From: Chloroflexia bacterium
Lineage (GTDB): Bacteria > Chloroflexota > Chloroflexia > Thermomicrobiales > UBA6265
Length of the DNA: 7,844 bases
Direction of reading: 5' to 3'
NCBI GenBank assembly: GCA_030430125.1
Contig: JAUIGA010000152.1
Location: 1 to 7,844 of the forward strand
The position numbers were made by a program, and so were the translations under genes. Every line of letters begins with the position of its first letter. Within the stretch, counting starts at the first letter, position 1. The notes below the pieces were generated by a model. That model was not told where the DNA came from and searched no databases. It saw only the letters and a program-made list of their open reading frames with translations. This document shows positions 1 through 6,941 of the stretch, one piece after another.

Positions 1-166
1 TCCGGATGCTATCACCGGAGATACTCACCGATCCCTGACGGCCGCATACGAAATGCGGAACATCCTTGCCCACGGCTACACGGAAGTCGACCTGCACATC
101 ATCTGGACCACGATATCAAAGGACCTGCCAATGCTCCGACAGAGAGTCCACGACCTCTTGGCATGA
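1..166 (+). CDS. HepT/DUF86-type HEPN toxin, C-terminal fragment
   Basis: The 5' end lies outside the window; 54 residues and a TGA stop (164-166) are visible in the frame starting at base 2. The fragment contains E-M-R-N-I-L-A-H-G-Y, which is the R-x4-H-x-Y signature of HEPN ribonucleases. It sits near the C-terminus, followed by a helix ending L-R-Q-R-V-H-D-L-L-A, as in the HepT (DUF86) family. Known members are RNase toxins, or targets of AMPylation, paired with an MNT-type minimal nucleotidyltransferase antitoxin that is normally encoded next to hepT. The antitoxin would have to be upstream, off the window; nothing after the stop resembles it. The gene converges on recA, with about 310 bp between the two stop codons. 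The family assignment is fairly secure from the motif and its position. Toxin activity is inferred. Confidence 0.8.
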   Translation, partial: PDAITGDTHRSLTAAYEMRNILAHGYTEVDLHIIWTTISKDLPMLRQRVHDLLA

Positions 167-420
167 ACCTCGGGCAAGGGCTAAAACAGGGTCCTTGTAG
201 ACAACAGCCGGGAAGCGCTCTGTCGGAAGCAGGACTACAGGCCTTTGCCACAGCAGGCAATCTTTCCATTGTTCTGATGCAGCGTCCAATTCCCAAATCA
301 ATGAGGAAAACACATGCAACGTTGACGTGTTGAAGGGTTCGGGATACTTGAATGCCCAGCTACATCGCATTGACGCGTCGGTGCATCTCACGGGAACAAA
401 GCGACCGGTCGGAACAGGAA
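167..420. other. Intergenic region between hepT-like gene and recA terminator
   Basis: I find no convincing gene here. Short open frames on both strands lack a ribosome binding site and any recognisable family. No tRNA-like fold, tandem repeat or phage-type attachment site is apparent. The only structured element is the recA terminator hairpin at its right edge. Confidence 0.5.
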
Positions 421-448
421 CCGCCCGACCGGGTCGCCGGTCGGGCGG
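421..448 (-). terminator. recA terminator hairpin
   Basis: A perfect 10-bp inverted repeat, CCGCCCGACC (421-430) and GGTCGGGCGG (439-448), encloses an 8-nt loop. It starts 30 nt beyond the recA stop codon. Read on the - strand it is followed by TTCCTGTTCC, a moderately T-rich tail, which fits intrinsic termination of recA. There is no T tract on the + strand side, so it is less convincing as a terminator for the convergent HepT-like gene. Confidence 0.7.
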
Positions 449-478
449 CTATCGAGTGTTGTGGATTGTGCGAAGCGC

Positions 479-1555
<1,077 letters not shown>

Positions 1556-1763
1556 GAGCTTCTGCCCTTTCACCTTCCGGCCTGACGGCGTTGTCCGGAC
1601 CATCCCTGTGGCGCTGCCGCGCTCTGACGCGGTGCGGGGTGACGATGCGGCTGTCGCATCGCTCGGCCAGAAAGGGCGTGTCCGTCATCGGATTCTATCG
1701 CGTTTCGTGGTGGTTCCGTCGTTCTGGCATACCGGATCATTTCGTGTCACCGGCCACAAGATA

Positions 1764-1777
1764 CGAACACATGTTCG
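1764..1777 (-). promoter_or_regulatory. LexA operator (SOS box) of recA
   Basis: CGAACACATGTTCG matches the Gram-positive/actinobacterial LexA consensus CGAAC-N4-GTTCG, with both 5-bp half-sites perfect; only the central two bases break full palindromy. It lies about 210 bp upstream of the recA start codon and just downstream (toward recA) of a sigma-70-like promoter, where bound LexA could block initiation or early elongation. RecA-stimulated LexA self-cleavage would then derepress recA. Position and match are seen directly; regulation is inferred from the known family. Confidence 0.87.
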
Positions 1778-1790
1778 CATTTCTCCCCAT

Positions 1791-1819
1791 AGTGTACGCG
1801 ATCGACCAGCCGCCAACAA
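1791..1819 (-). promoter_or_regulatory. Candidate recA promoter (sigma-70 type)
   Basis: On the - strand, TTGTTG (1819-1814) and TACACT (1796-1791) are separated by exactly 17 bp. The predicted start site falls near 1784, seven or so bases before the LexA box at 1777. The hexamers are only moderate matches (3/6 and 4/6), but the spacing and the adjacency to the SOS box support the call. The implied leader is about 230 nt. A second possible -10, TAGAAT at 1697-1692, has no good -35 partner. Confidence 0.55.
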
Positions 1820-1879
1820 GTGGCCCGCACCCATCATGCAGCCACCGGATACACCAGTCAGACAGTGATGGCCACCGGC

Positions 1880-1908
1880 TTGACACCCACTGCAACGCGT
1901 CGCATACT
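1880..1908 (+). promoter_or_regulatory. Candidate promoter for solute-binding protein gene
   Basis: A perfect -35 hexamer TTGACA (1880-1885), a 17-bp spacer and CATACT (1903-1908, 4/6 match) point right toward the solute-binding protein gene. The transcript would start near 1915 and carry a leader of about 160 nt. It diverges from the recA promoter, with about 60 bp between the two -35 elements. The leader contains a 7-bp inverted repeat, CGCCGGC (1953-1959) and GCCGGCG (1978-1984), of unknown role. Confidence 0.6.
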
Positions 1909-2060
1909 CTCGTCATCGATCGGTTGTATACAGAACACATCGTACCGGTGCACGCCGGCCCTTGTGGCACCCCGGATGCCGGCGCGATCCCGATCGCCGT
2001 CAGTTGTGGTGTCCAACCGCCCAGGCGACAACGGGCGAACGGTCACCTCCGATCATCATC

Positions 2061-2067
2061 AGGGAGG
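2061..2067 (+). promoter_or_regulatory. Shine-Dalgarno of solute-binding protein gene
   Basis: AGGGAGG ends 8 nt before the ATG at 2076-2078. This decides the start in favour of M-S-T-Q-R-A over the upstream in-frame ATG at 1962, which would place 38 arginine-rich residues ahead of the Tat signal. Confidence 0.75.
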
Positions 2068-2075
2068 AACGCACC

Positions 2076-3806
2076 ATGTCGACACAGCGCGCGAATGAGA
2101 TGCTCGCCACATTCCTCGCCAATCCGGCCTCGCGGCGCCGTTTTCTCAGCGCCGCCGCGGCCTTCGGCGTGTCCGCCGCTTCCCTGCAGGCCATCGTCGC
2201 CTCGGCCCAGACGCCGGTCGCCGATTTCGACCCGCTCGCGCTGGCCGACGATACGGTCGACGGCGACTTCCCCCTTTCCGACGAGACCGTCGAGCTCACC
2301 ATCCTCATCCCGTCAAACATCTACGTCGCCTCCTTCGAGGACAACGAGTTCACGCGCTGGTACGAAGAGAAAACCAACGTCCACATCACCTGGCAGATCG
2401 TGCCCGACGAGGAACGGGACACCGCCCTCAACCTCCGCCTCGCCAGCGGCGACTACCCCGATATCCTCATGTCCTTCCGCCCCACCCTTGCCGTGCAGGA
2501 GCTCTACGGCGGCCAGGGAATCTTTATCGCCCTGAATGACCTCATCGACCAGCACGCCGTCGAGTTCAAACGCGTTGTCGAACAGTATCCGCTGACTCCG
2601 CGCACGGTCACCGCCAGCGACGGCAACATCTATTCCCTGCCCTACGTGAACGACTGCTTCCACTGCGCGCAGGACAAGAAGATGTGGATCTACCAGCCGT
2701 TCCTCGACGCGCTCGGCCTGGAGATGCCGCAGACCACCGACGAGTACCTGGCTTTCCTCCGCGCCTGCAAGGAGCAGGACGTCAACGGCAACGGAGAGGA
2801 TGACGAGCTGCCGCTGGCATCCGGCACCGGCAGCTGGAACGACCAGCTCGACCTCTACTTCATGAACTCCTTCACCTTCAACCCGGGCGAGCCCTATGTC
2901 TTCGTCGGCGACGATGGCCAGGTTGCCGTCTCCTACAACCAGGACGGCTGGCGTCAGGGCTCCGCCTACCTCGCCGGCATCTACGCCGAGGGGTTGATGG
3001 ACCCGGAGAGCTTCACCCAAAACAACGAGCAGCTCGTCGCCAAGGGCAACGCCGAGACACCCATCATCGGCTCGGCGCCGGGCGGTTCCTGGGGCGTGTT
3101 CGTGACCTGGACCGGCGATGACCCCTCGCAATGCCGGGCCGAGTACGTGCTCATGCCCGCCCTGGAGGGACCGGAGGGCGTGCGCTGGTCGGCGTACAAC
3201 CCCTACCTGCCCTACGCGACAGGCGACTTCATCATCACCGACAAGTGCGAAAATCCGGAAATCGCCTTCCGCTGGGCAGACGGGCTCTACGACCTCGAAA
3301 CCACGCTGCGCTCCGTGCAGGGCGCGCCCGACGTGAACTGGCGCTGGGCCGAAGATGGCCAGATCGGCAGCGACGGTCAGCAGGCAATCTGGGATTCCCT
3401 CCCCACCGAAGGCGACAGCAGCGCCGGCTCGACCACCGCATGGGTTCAGACCGGCCCTTCCTACCGCTCGGCACGGGTGCGCTTCGGCGAGGCCGTCGAC
3501 GATCCCGAGATGCTGCGCTACAACCTCGACACCATCACCCAGGAGGTGCTGGAGGCCTACCGCCAACCGGCCGAGATGTGGATCCCGCCGCTCTCCTTCA
3601 CCCAGGATGAGGCGCAGGTCGTCGCCGAAGCGGAAGCGACCATCGTCCCCTTCGTGCAGCAACGCTTCGCCGAATGGGTCACCGGCAACCGGAACGTCGA
3701 CGAGGACTGGGAAAGTTACCTGGAGGAGCTGAACGGGCTTGGCGTGGAGAACTATCTTGCCACGTATCAGGCCGCGCTCGAACGCGCCAACGAGGCCGCC
3801 GGGTAG
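2076..3806 (+). CDS. Tat-exported ABC transporter solute-binding protein (family 1 / LipO-like)
   Basis: The protein is 576 aa and predicted to be the extracytoplasmic ligand-capturing subunit of an ABC importer. The N-terminus is a twin-arginine signal: S-R-R-R-F-L at residues 19-24, an Ala-rich hydrophobic stretch, and a likely cleavage after A-S-A (residue 44). No lipobox cysteine is seen. The mature part has features I recognise from large sugar- or oligosaccharide-type binding proteins related to Bacillus LipO/YtcQ: an early F-T-R-W-Y-E-E-K-T-N-V stretch, the D-Y-P-D-I motif, N-D-C-F-H-C near 192-197 followed by K-K-M-W-I, and a calcium-loop-like D-V-N-G-N-G-E-D-D-E at 235-244. Family assignment is confident; the ligand is unknown. 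No permease or ATPase follows, because the next 1 kb holds a tiny ORF and an opposing operon. It is therefore an orphan here or uses a transporter encoded elsewhere. Confidence 0.9.
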   Translation: MSTQRANEMLATFLANPASRRRFLSAAAAFGVSAASLQAIVASAQTPVADFDPLALADDTVDGDFPLSDETVELTILIPSNIYVASFEDNEFTRWYEEKTNVHITWQIVPDEERDTALNLRLASGDYPDILMSFRPTLAVQELYGGQGIFIALNDLIDQHAVEFKRVVEQYPLTPRTVTASDGNIYSLPYVNDCFHCAQDKKMWIYQPFLDALGLEMPQTTDEYLAFLRACKEQDVNGNGEDDELPLASGTGSWNDQLDLYFMNSFTFNPGEPYVFVGDDGQVAVSYNQDGWRQGSAYLAGIYAEGLMDPESFTQNNEQLVAKGNAETPIIGSAPGGSWGVFVTWTGDDPSQCRAEYVLMPALEGPEGVRWSAYNPYLPYATGDFIITDKCENPEIAFRWADGLYDLETTLRSVQGAPDVNWRWAEDGQIGSDGQQAIWDSLPTEGDSSAGSTTAWVQTGPSYRSARVRFGEAVDDPEMLRYNLDTITQEVLEAYRQPAEMWIPPLSFTQDEAQVVAEAEATIVPFVQQRFAEWVTGNRNVDEDWESYLEELNGLGVENYLATYQAALERANEAAG

Positions 3807-3820
3807 CATCTCCCTGCACG

Positions 3821-3849
3821 CGAGGGCGGGGCGCATATCCCCGCCCTTG
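3821..3849 (+). terminator. Hairpin after solute-binding protein gene
   Basis: Arms AGGGCGGGG (3823-3831) and CCCCGCCCT (3839-3847) pair perfectly around a 7-nt loop; a wobble and one more GC pair extend the stem to 3821/3849. It begins 15 nt after the TAG stop. Only TTGCC follows, so as an intrinsic terminator it lacks a strong U tract. Confidence 0.6.
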
Positions 3850-3868
3850 CCAACCGACACTGTCAAGT

Positions 3869-3889
3869 GGGAGGGCACAGGGCCCTCCC
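3869..3889 (+). terminator. Second hairpin after solute-binding protein gene
   Basis: GGGAGGGC (3869-3876) and GCCCTCCC (3882-3889) form a perfect 8-bp stem with a 5-nt loop, 20 nt after the first hairpin. The two together could act as a tandem terminator or protect the mRNA 3' end. No T tract follows. Confidence 0.45.
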
Positions 3890-3969
3890 GTACGTACGAT
3901 GCTGGTTGCTTGTCACAGCCCCGCGAGCCTGGCGTCAGGCCAACTGATCGCTGTCCGTCTCGAATCGGG

Positions 3970-3985
3970 CTGGCACGATAGTTGC
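3970..3985 (+). promoter_or_regulatory. Sigma-54 (RpoN) type -24/-12 promoter
   Basis: CTGGCACGATAGTTGC matches the sigma-54 consensus YTGGCACG-N4-TTGC at every defined position, with the canonical 10 bp between the -24 GG (3972-3973) and the -12 GC (3984-3985). The predicted start near 3997 lies about 38 bp ahead of the tiny ORF at 4035. A small inverted repeat, GCCTG-GCGT-CAGGC (3927-3940), upstream could be an activator site. Whether this organism has RpoN cannot be seen from the window. Confidence 0.65.
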
Positions 3986-4034
3986 GTGTTCCATTCCCGG
4001 AGCGACATCAGGTCGCACAACGCAGGAGGGGCCT

Positions 4035-4100
4035 ATGTACATAGGTGGTGGATTTCTCGTCATCATCCTGATCATCATCATTATCATCCTGATCCTGTAG
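4035..4100 (+). CDS. Tiny hydrophobic membrane peptide (21 aa)
   Basis: A 21-codon ORF begins M-Y-I-G-G-G-F-L-V and continues as an unbroken run of Ile and Leu to a TAG stop; 15 of 21 residues are Ile, Leu or Val, and there is no charged residue at all. A perfect AGGAGG (4024-4029) sits 5 nt before the ATG, and a sigma-54-type promoter lies about 50 bp upstream. The product would be a single short transmembrane helix. Similar Gly-rich-then-aliphatic mini-proteins occur unannotated in many bacteria, but I cannot name a family. It could be a stress or toxin-like membrane peptide, a leader peptide, or a regulator of a larger membrane protein. The strong translation signals argue for a real gene; function is unknown. 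Confidence 0.6.
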   Translation: MYIGGGFLVIILIIIIIILIL

Positions 4101-4134
4101 CGGCTCCGCACCGATGAGATGCGAGTCGCGCAAT

Positions 4135-4170
4135 CGACAACGCCTCCGGAACGCTCCGGAGGCGTTGTCG
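4135..4170. terminator. 16-bp perfect hairpin between convergent units
   Basis: The arms at 4135-4150 (CGACAACGCCTCCGGA) and 4155-4170 are perfect reverse complements around the 4-nt loop ACGC. The hairpin lies 35 bp after the tiny ORF and 28 bp beyond the stop of the opposing FGE gene, so it is well placed as a bidirectional terminator. Neither side has a clear T tract, so termination may depend on the stem alone or on Rho. Confidence 0.65.
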
Positions 4171-4197
4171 CGCCATCAGGAGCGGAGCAGAAAACGC

Positions 4198-5169
4198 CTA
4201 CCTCACCCCCGCCGCAACACGGAACCCCATGTTGCCCGTTGAGCTGTCCGGCGTGTTCCCGGACCGCGCCCCCACCCGGTAGCGGTTGCAATACGACTTG
4301 TGGCACAGGTAGCTGCCGCCGCGCATCACGCGCGAATCTCCTGTTGCCGGCCCGGTCGGATCAGTGACGTTCTCCGTCGGGTGTGGCCCGAATCCGAACC
4401 AGTCCGCGCACCACTCCCAGACATTGCCGGATACGTTGTACAACCCGTACCCGTTCGGCTCGTAGGTGTCGACCGGCGCCGTCGAGAGATACCCGTCGGC
4501 CTTCGTGTTACGCTGCGGAAACTTGCCCTGCCAGATGTTGCAGCGATGCTTGCCTCCGGGCATCAGATCGTCTCCCCAGGCATATCGCTTCTGGTCGAGA
4601 CCGCCCCGCGCCGCGTACTCCCACTCCGCCTCGGTCGGCAGTCGCGTGCCCGACCACGCACAGAACGCCATCGCATCGTTCCACGACACGTGGATCACCG
4701 GGTGATCGAGCCGCGCCTCGATCGACGATCCCGGTCCCTCCGGCGCCTTCCAGGTCGCGCCGTCGATCCCGAGCCACCATGGCGCCCGGTCCGACGTTCC
4801 CCGCACCGGGGCATCCTTGCCGGGCAGCAGGAGGTGGAAGACATACGACCAGCCGAACCGCTCCGCCTCGGTCACATAGCCGGTCTCGTCGACGAACGCC
4901 GCGAACTGGCTGTTGCTGACGGTGTACCTGCTGATCCGGAACGGATTCACCGTCACCGGACGTACCGGACCCTCCCCGTCTTCGGGAAAGCCGTCGCCAA
5001 CCTCGGTTCCCATGCGGAATGTGCCGCCATCGAGCGCGACGAGATCCCGCCGGACAAGATCATGCACCTCCGTGCCCGACGTTGCCTTGGGTGCCTCATG
5101 GGATATGTCGTGAGTCGCCGCTCCGCCTCCCCGGCCTGGCGCGCAGCACCCCGCTTGCTCCTCGGTCAT
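4198..5169 (-). CDS. Formylglycine-generating enzyme (sulfatase-modifying factor)
   Basis: FGE is a copper-dependent oxidase that converts the cysteine of C-x-P-x-R in type I sulfatases to C-alpha-formylglycine. The protein is 323 aa. The FGE-sulfatase domain starts at L-V-A-L-D-G-G-T-F-R-M-G, includes R-L-P-T-E-A-E-W-E-Y-A-A-R-G-G and N-V-W-E-W, and ends M-G-F-R-V. The catalytic pair is present in G-G-S-Y-L-C-H-K-S-Y-C-N-R-Y-R as Cys289 and Cys294, which separates a true FGE from FGE-fold proteins lacking it. The N-terminus has a C-C-A-P-G-R motif, reminiscent of the cysteine-containing extension of eukaryotic FGE. I chose the ATG at 5169 because GGAGG lies 5 nt upstream; an in-frame GTG at 5181 overlaps that site. 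There is no signal peptide, so it acts in the cytoplasm. It lies 29 bp downstream of the sulfatase stop, which implies one transcript. Confidence 0.93.
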   Translation of the reverse strand: MTEEQAGCCAPGRGGGAATHDISHEAPKATSGTEVHDLVRRDLVALDGGTFRMGTEVGDGFPEDGEGPVRPVTVNPFRISRYTVSNSQFAAFVDETGYVTEAERFGWSYVFHLLLPGKDAPVRGTSDRAPWWLGIDGATWKAPEGPGSSIEARLDHPVIHVSWNDAMAFCAWSGTRLPTEAEWEYAARGGLDQKRYAWGDDLMPGGKHRCNIWQGKFPQRNTKADGYLSTAPVDTYEPNGYGLYNVSGNVWEWCADWFGFGPHPTENVTDPTGPATGDSRVMRGGSYLCHKSYCNRYRVGARSGNTPDSSTGNMGFRVAAGVR

Positions 5170-5198
5170 CGCTCCCTCCACTGTCTCTGCGCGGATCG

Positions 5199-6587
5199 TT
5201 ACCCGTCCATACTACCGCGTGACGCCACCAGCGCCGGGTCGTCCACCTCGCGCTGCCACTCCACCAGCGCTCCCTCCAGCCGCGCTCGCACCTCCGACAG
5301 CTCGGGGTCCCACGCCAGGTTCACCCGCTCCCAGGGGTCGCGCTCCAGATCGAACAGCTGCACCACATCAGAGCCGCGCGTCTGCTCGCCCTCGGGCCGG
5401 TAGTCAGGGTTCTCCAGGTATCGGATCAGCTTCCAGCGGTCATCTCTGACCGACCGCTGTGTGAATCGGTATGCCGCGCCATGGTACACCCGCCAGCCCG
5501 GCATCGACGCCCCGCGCAGTACAGGGGCCAGCGAGCGCCCCTCCGACGCGATTGCGGCATCGACCCCACCCAGCTCCAGCAGCGTTGCCGCCGTGTCTCC
5601 GTGCCAGACCAGCTCCGGCACCCGAACGCCTGCGGCGATGCCGGGTCCGGCCATCATCAGCGGCACATGGGTGCTGTGTTCGTAAAGGCTCTGTTTGCCC
5701 ATCAACCCGTGTTGCCCCAGCGCCAGGCCATGATCAGCGCTGTAAACGACAACTGTGTTCTCCGCCAGTCCTTGCGCCTCCAGCGCCGCCTGGATGTCGC
5801 CGATGCGCGCGTCGAGGTGGGCGATCATGCCGTAGTAGTCGGCGATATGCCGGCGGATCGCCTCCGGCTCGCGCGGCCACGCCTCCAGTCGCTCGTCGCG
5901 GACGGTCATCTCGCCGTTGTCGAATGGGTGCGCCGGCATCGCGTTCGGCGGCAGGGTGACATCGGCCGGTTCCATACGCCACGCCTCCGGCGGCGTGCGC
6001 GGGTCGTGCGGCGCGGTGAAGGCGACGTACAGGAAGAACGGCCGCTGGCGGTCGTGCCCATCGATGAACCGGATCGCGGCATCCGCGAACAGGTCGGTGC
6101 TGAACCCCTCGGCGATCTCCACGGCGTCGTCGGGATACACGCCGGTCGGGTCGAACGGCCGCACCGGCACGCCGTCGTGATCGCTCATGCCACCGAACAT
6201 CAGGCAGTCGCCGCCGTCGAACGAGCGCGCGAACGCTTCGGCGTCGTTGTGCCACTTCCCGATCGCATGGGTGCGGTAGCCCGCCTCGCGCAGCAGGTGC
6301 GGCACGGTCGGCAGTTCGCCAGGAATCGTCTGCGATACCGATGAGCGCCCGGTTGGGTCGCACGATGATGCAAAGATGTTGCGGCCGGTCATCAGGGTGG
6401 CGCGGCTCGGCACGCACACCGCGCCGTGCATCCCGCCCTGACAATGCGCGCCGTCGAACACCACCCCGCGCCTACCGAGCGCATCGAGGATCGGCGTCGC
6501 GACTTCGGCGTTACCGTTGATCCCCACCGACTCGTACCGGTGGTCGTCGGCGAACAGCACAACGATGTTCGGCCTGGTGTCATGCAC
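5199..6587 (-). CDS. Type I (formylglycine) sulfatase, arylsulfatase A family
   Basis: The product hydrolyses sulfate esters; the exact substrate is unknown. It is 462 aa when started at the GTG at 6587, which places R-P-N-I-V-V-L-F-A-D-D at the N-terminus as usual for the family and has AAAGGG 9-10 nt upstream. Asp14 and Asp15 are predicted metal ligands. The signature C-V-P-S-R-A-T-L-M-T-G-R begins at Cys58, the residue to be oxidised to formylglycine. G-K-W-H at 110-113 and S-A-D-H-G with Asp285/His286, then G-K-Q with Lys298, supply the remaining active-site residues. No signal peptide is visible, so it is probably cytoplasmic and would act on an imported substrate. The open frame continues upstream to 6899, but that stretch shows no domain and covers the leader repeats. 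The FGE gene 29 bp downstream is the expected maturase. The stop is TAA. Confidence 0.93.
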   Translation of the reverse strand: MHDTRPNIVVLFADDHRYESVGINGNAEVATPILDALGRRGVVFDGAHCQGGMHGAVCVPSRATLMTGRNIFASSCDPTGRSSVSQTIPGELPTVPHLLREAGYRTHAIGKWHNDAEAFARSFDGGDCLMFGGMSDHDGVPVRPFDPTGVYPDDAVEIAEGFSTDLFADAAIRFIDGHDRQRPFFLYVAFTAPHDPRTPPEAWRMEPADVTLPPNAMPAHPFDNGEMTVRDERLEAWPREPEAIRRHIADYYGMIAHLDARIGDIQAALEAQGLAENTVVVYSADHGLALGQHGLMGKQSLYEHSTHVPLMMAGPGIAAGVRVPELVWHGDTAATLLELGGVDAAIASEGRSLAPVLRGASMPGWRVYHGAAYRFTQRSVRDDRWKLIRYLENPDYRPEGEQTRGSDVVQLFDLERDPWERVNLAWDPELSEVRARLEGALVEWQREVDDPALVASRGSMDG

Positions 6588-6731
6588 GGTGGCTGGCCCT
6601 TTCGTTGATGGGTACGGGAGATGCGCTCGATCCGATCGCCGTGATCGTCTCTCGTCTCCCGTGTGCCGTTTCGACGAGTGGACGACATTGGCGACGCCGG
6701 ACCAAGGCGGGGTTGCAAATGGTTGCGCCGC

Positions 6732-6762
6732 CAAGTCGACCGCTACCGTAGCGGAGGACTTG
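6732..6762. repeat. Imperfect inverted repeat A in sulfatase leader
   Basis: Arms 6732-6745 (CAAGTCGACCGCTA) and 6749-6762 (TAGCGGAGGACTTG) pair with a 3-nt CCG loop and one 2x2 internal mismatch. The right arm is shared with inverted repeat B, so the two folds cannot form together. Confidence 0.7.
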
Positions 6763-6813
6763 ACCGCGCTGCCAGATCGATGGAAGGCTTCGCCGGCGCG
6801 GTCAATGTCCTCC
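6753..6813. repeat. Long inverted repeat B in sulfatase leader
   Basis: The left arm 6753-6769 (GGAGGACTTGACCGCGC) and right arm 6796-6813 (GCGCGGTCAATGTCCTCC) are reverse complements apart from one bulged base (T6806). The arms enclose 26 nt. It is either an RNA stem in the leader or a pair of inverted protein-binding half-sites. Confidence 0.75.
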
Positions 6814-6870
6814 CGCATCACATGGTGGCGATCTTCGCGTATCGGGACGCCATTGCCGGCTGCAAACCAT

Positions 6871-6938
6871 GCGACGGGCGACGCTGTGTGCGCCGGCAAG
6901 GCGTCCGCTACAGGCGATGCGTCCGGATCGCCCGTCGC
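6871..6938 (-). terminator. Candidate terminator after the PLP enzyme gene
   Basis: GCGACGGGCGA (6871-6881) and TCGCCCGTCGC (6928-6938) are perfect 11-bp arms around a 46-nt insert that contains its own smaller stem (GGCGAT/ATCGCC, loop of 8). On the - strand it starts 3 nt after the TAG stop, and after the outer stem reads ATGGTTTGC, with only a short T run. The long loop makes it an unusual intrinsic terminator. Confidence 0.45.
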
Positions 6939-6941
6939 GTT

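Larger units (their letters stand above)
6588..6941. other. Structured intergenic leader upstream of sulfatase
   Basis: This 354-bp gap has no credible gene. It contains, from the sulfatase side, a short imperfect GGCGG/CCGCC pair around a GGTTGC direct repeat (about 6707-6731), two overlapping inverted repeats (6732-6762 and 6753-6813), and the hairpin following the PLP-enzyme gene (6871-6938). I could not identify a good sigma-70 promoter for the sulfatase in it. The sulfatase could be read through from the upstream gene or use a promoter not matching consensus. Confidence 0.5.

Noticed and set aside
116..391. A 91-codon - strand ORF downstream of recA
   Set aside because: It overlaps the HepT-like coding end, lacks a Shine-Dalgarno, and contains no recognisable motif. 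It is not Arg/Pro-rich like most shadows, so it is a weak rejection.
2313..3878. A 521-codon open frame on the - strand opposite the solute-binding protein gene
   Set aside because: It is antisense to a clearly recognisable gene, has no plausible ribosome binding site or family, and has a Val/Gly/Glu-rich composition typical of reversed GC-rich codons.
4300..5403. A 367-codon + strand open frame opposite the FGE and sulfatase genes
   Set aside because: It crosses the FGE-sulfatase boundary, is arginine-rich without any motif, and conflicts with two confident genes.
6588..6899. An N-terminal extension of the sulfatase by 104 residues from the in-frame start at 6899
   Set aside because: The added sequence has no domain or signal peptide, covers the inverted repeats, and sulfatases of this family start just before the R-P-N-I-V-V-L strand.
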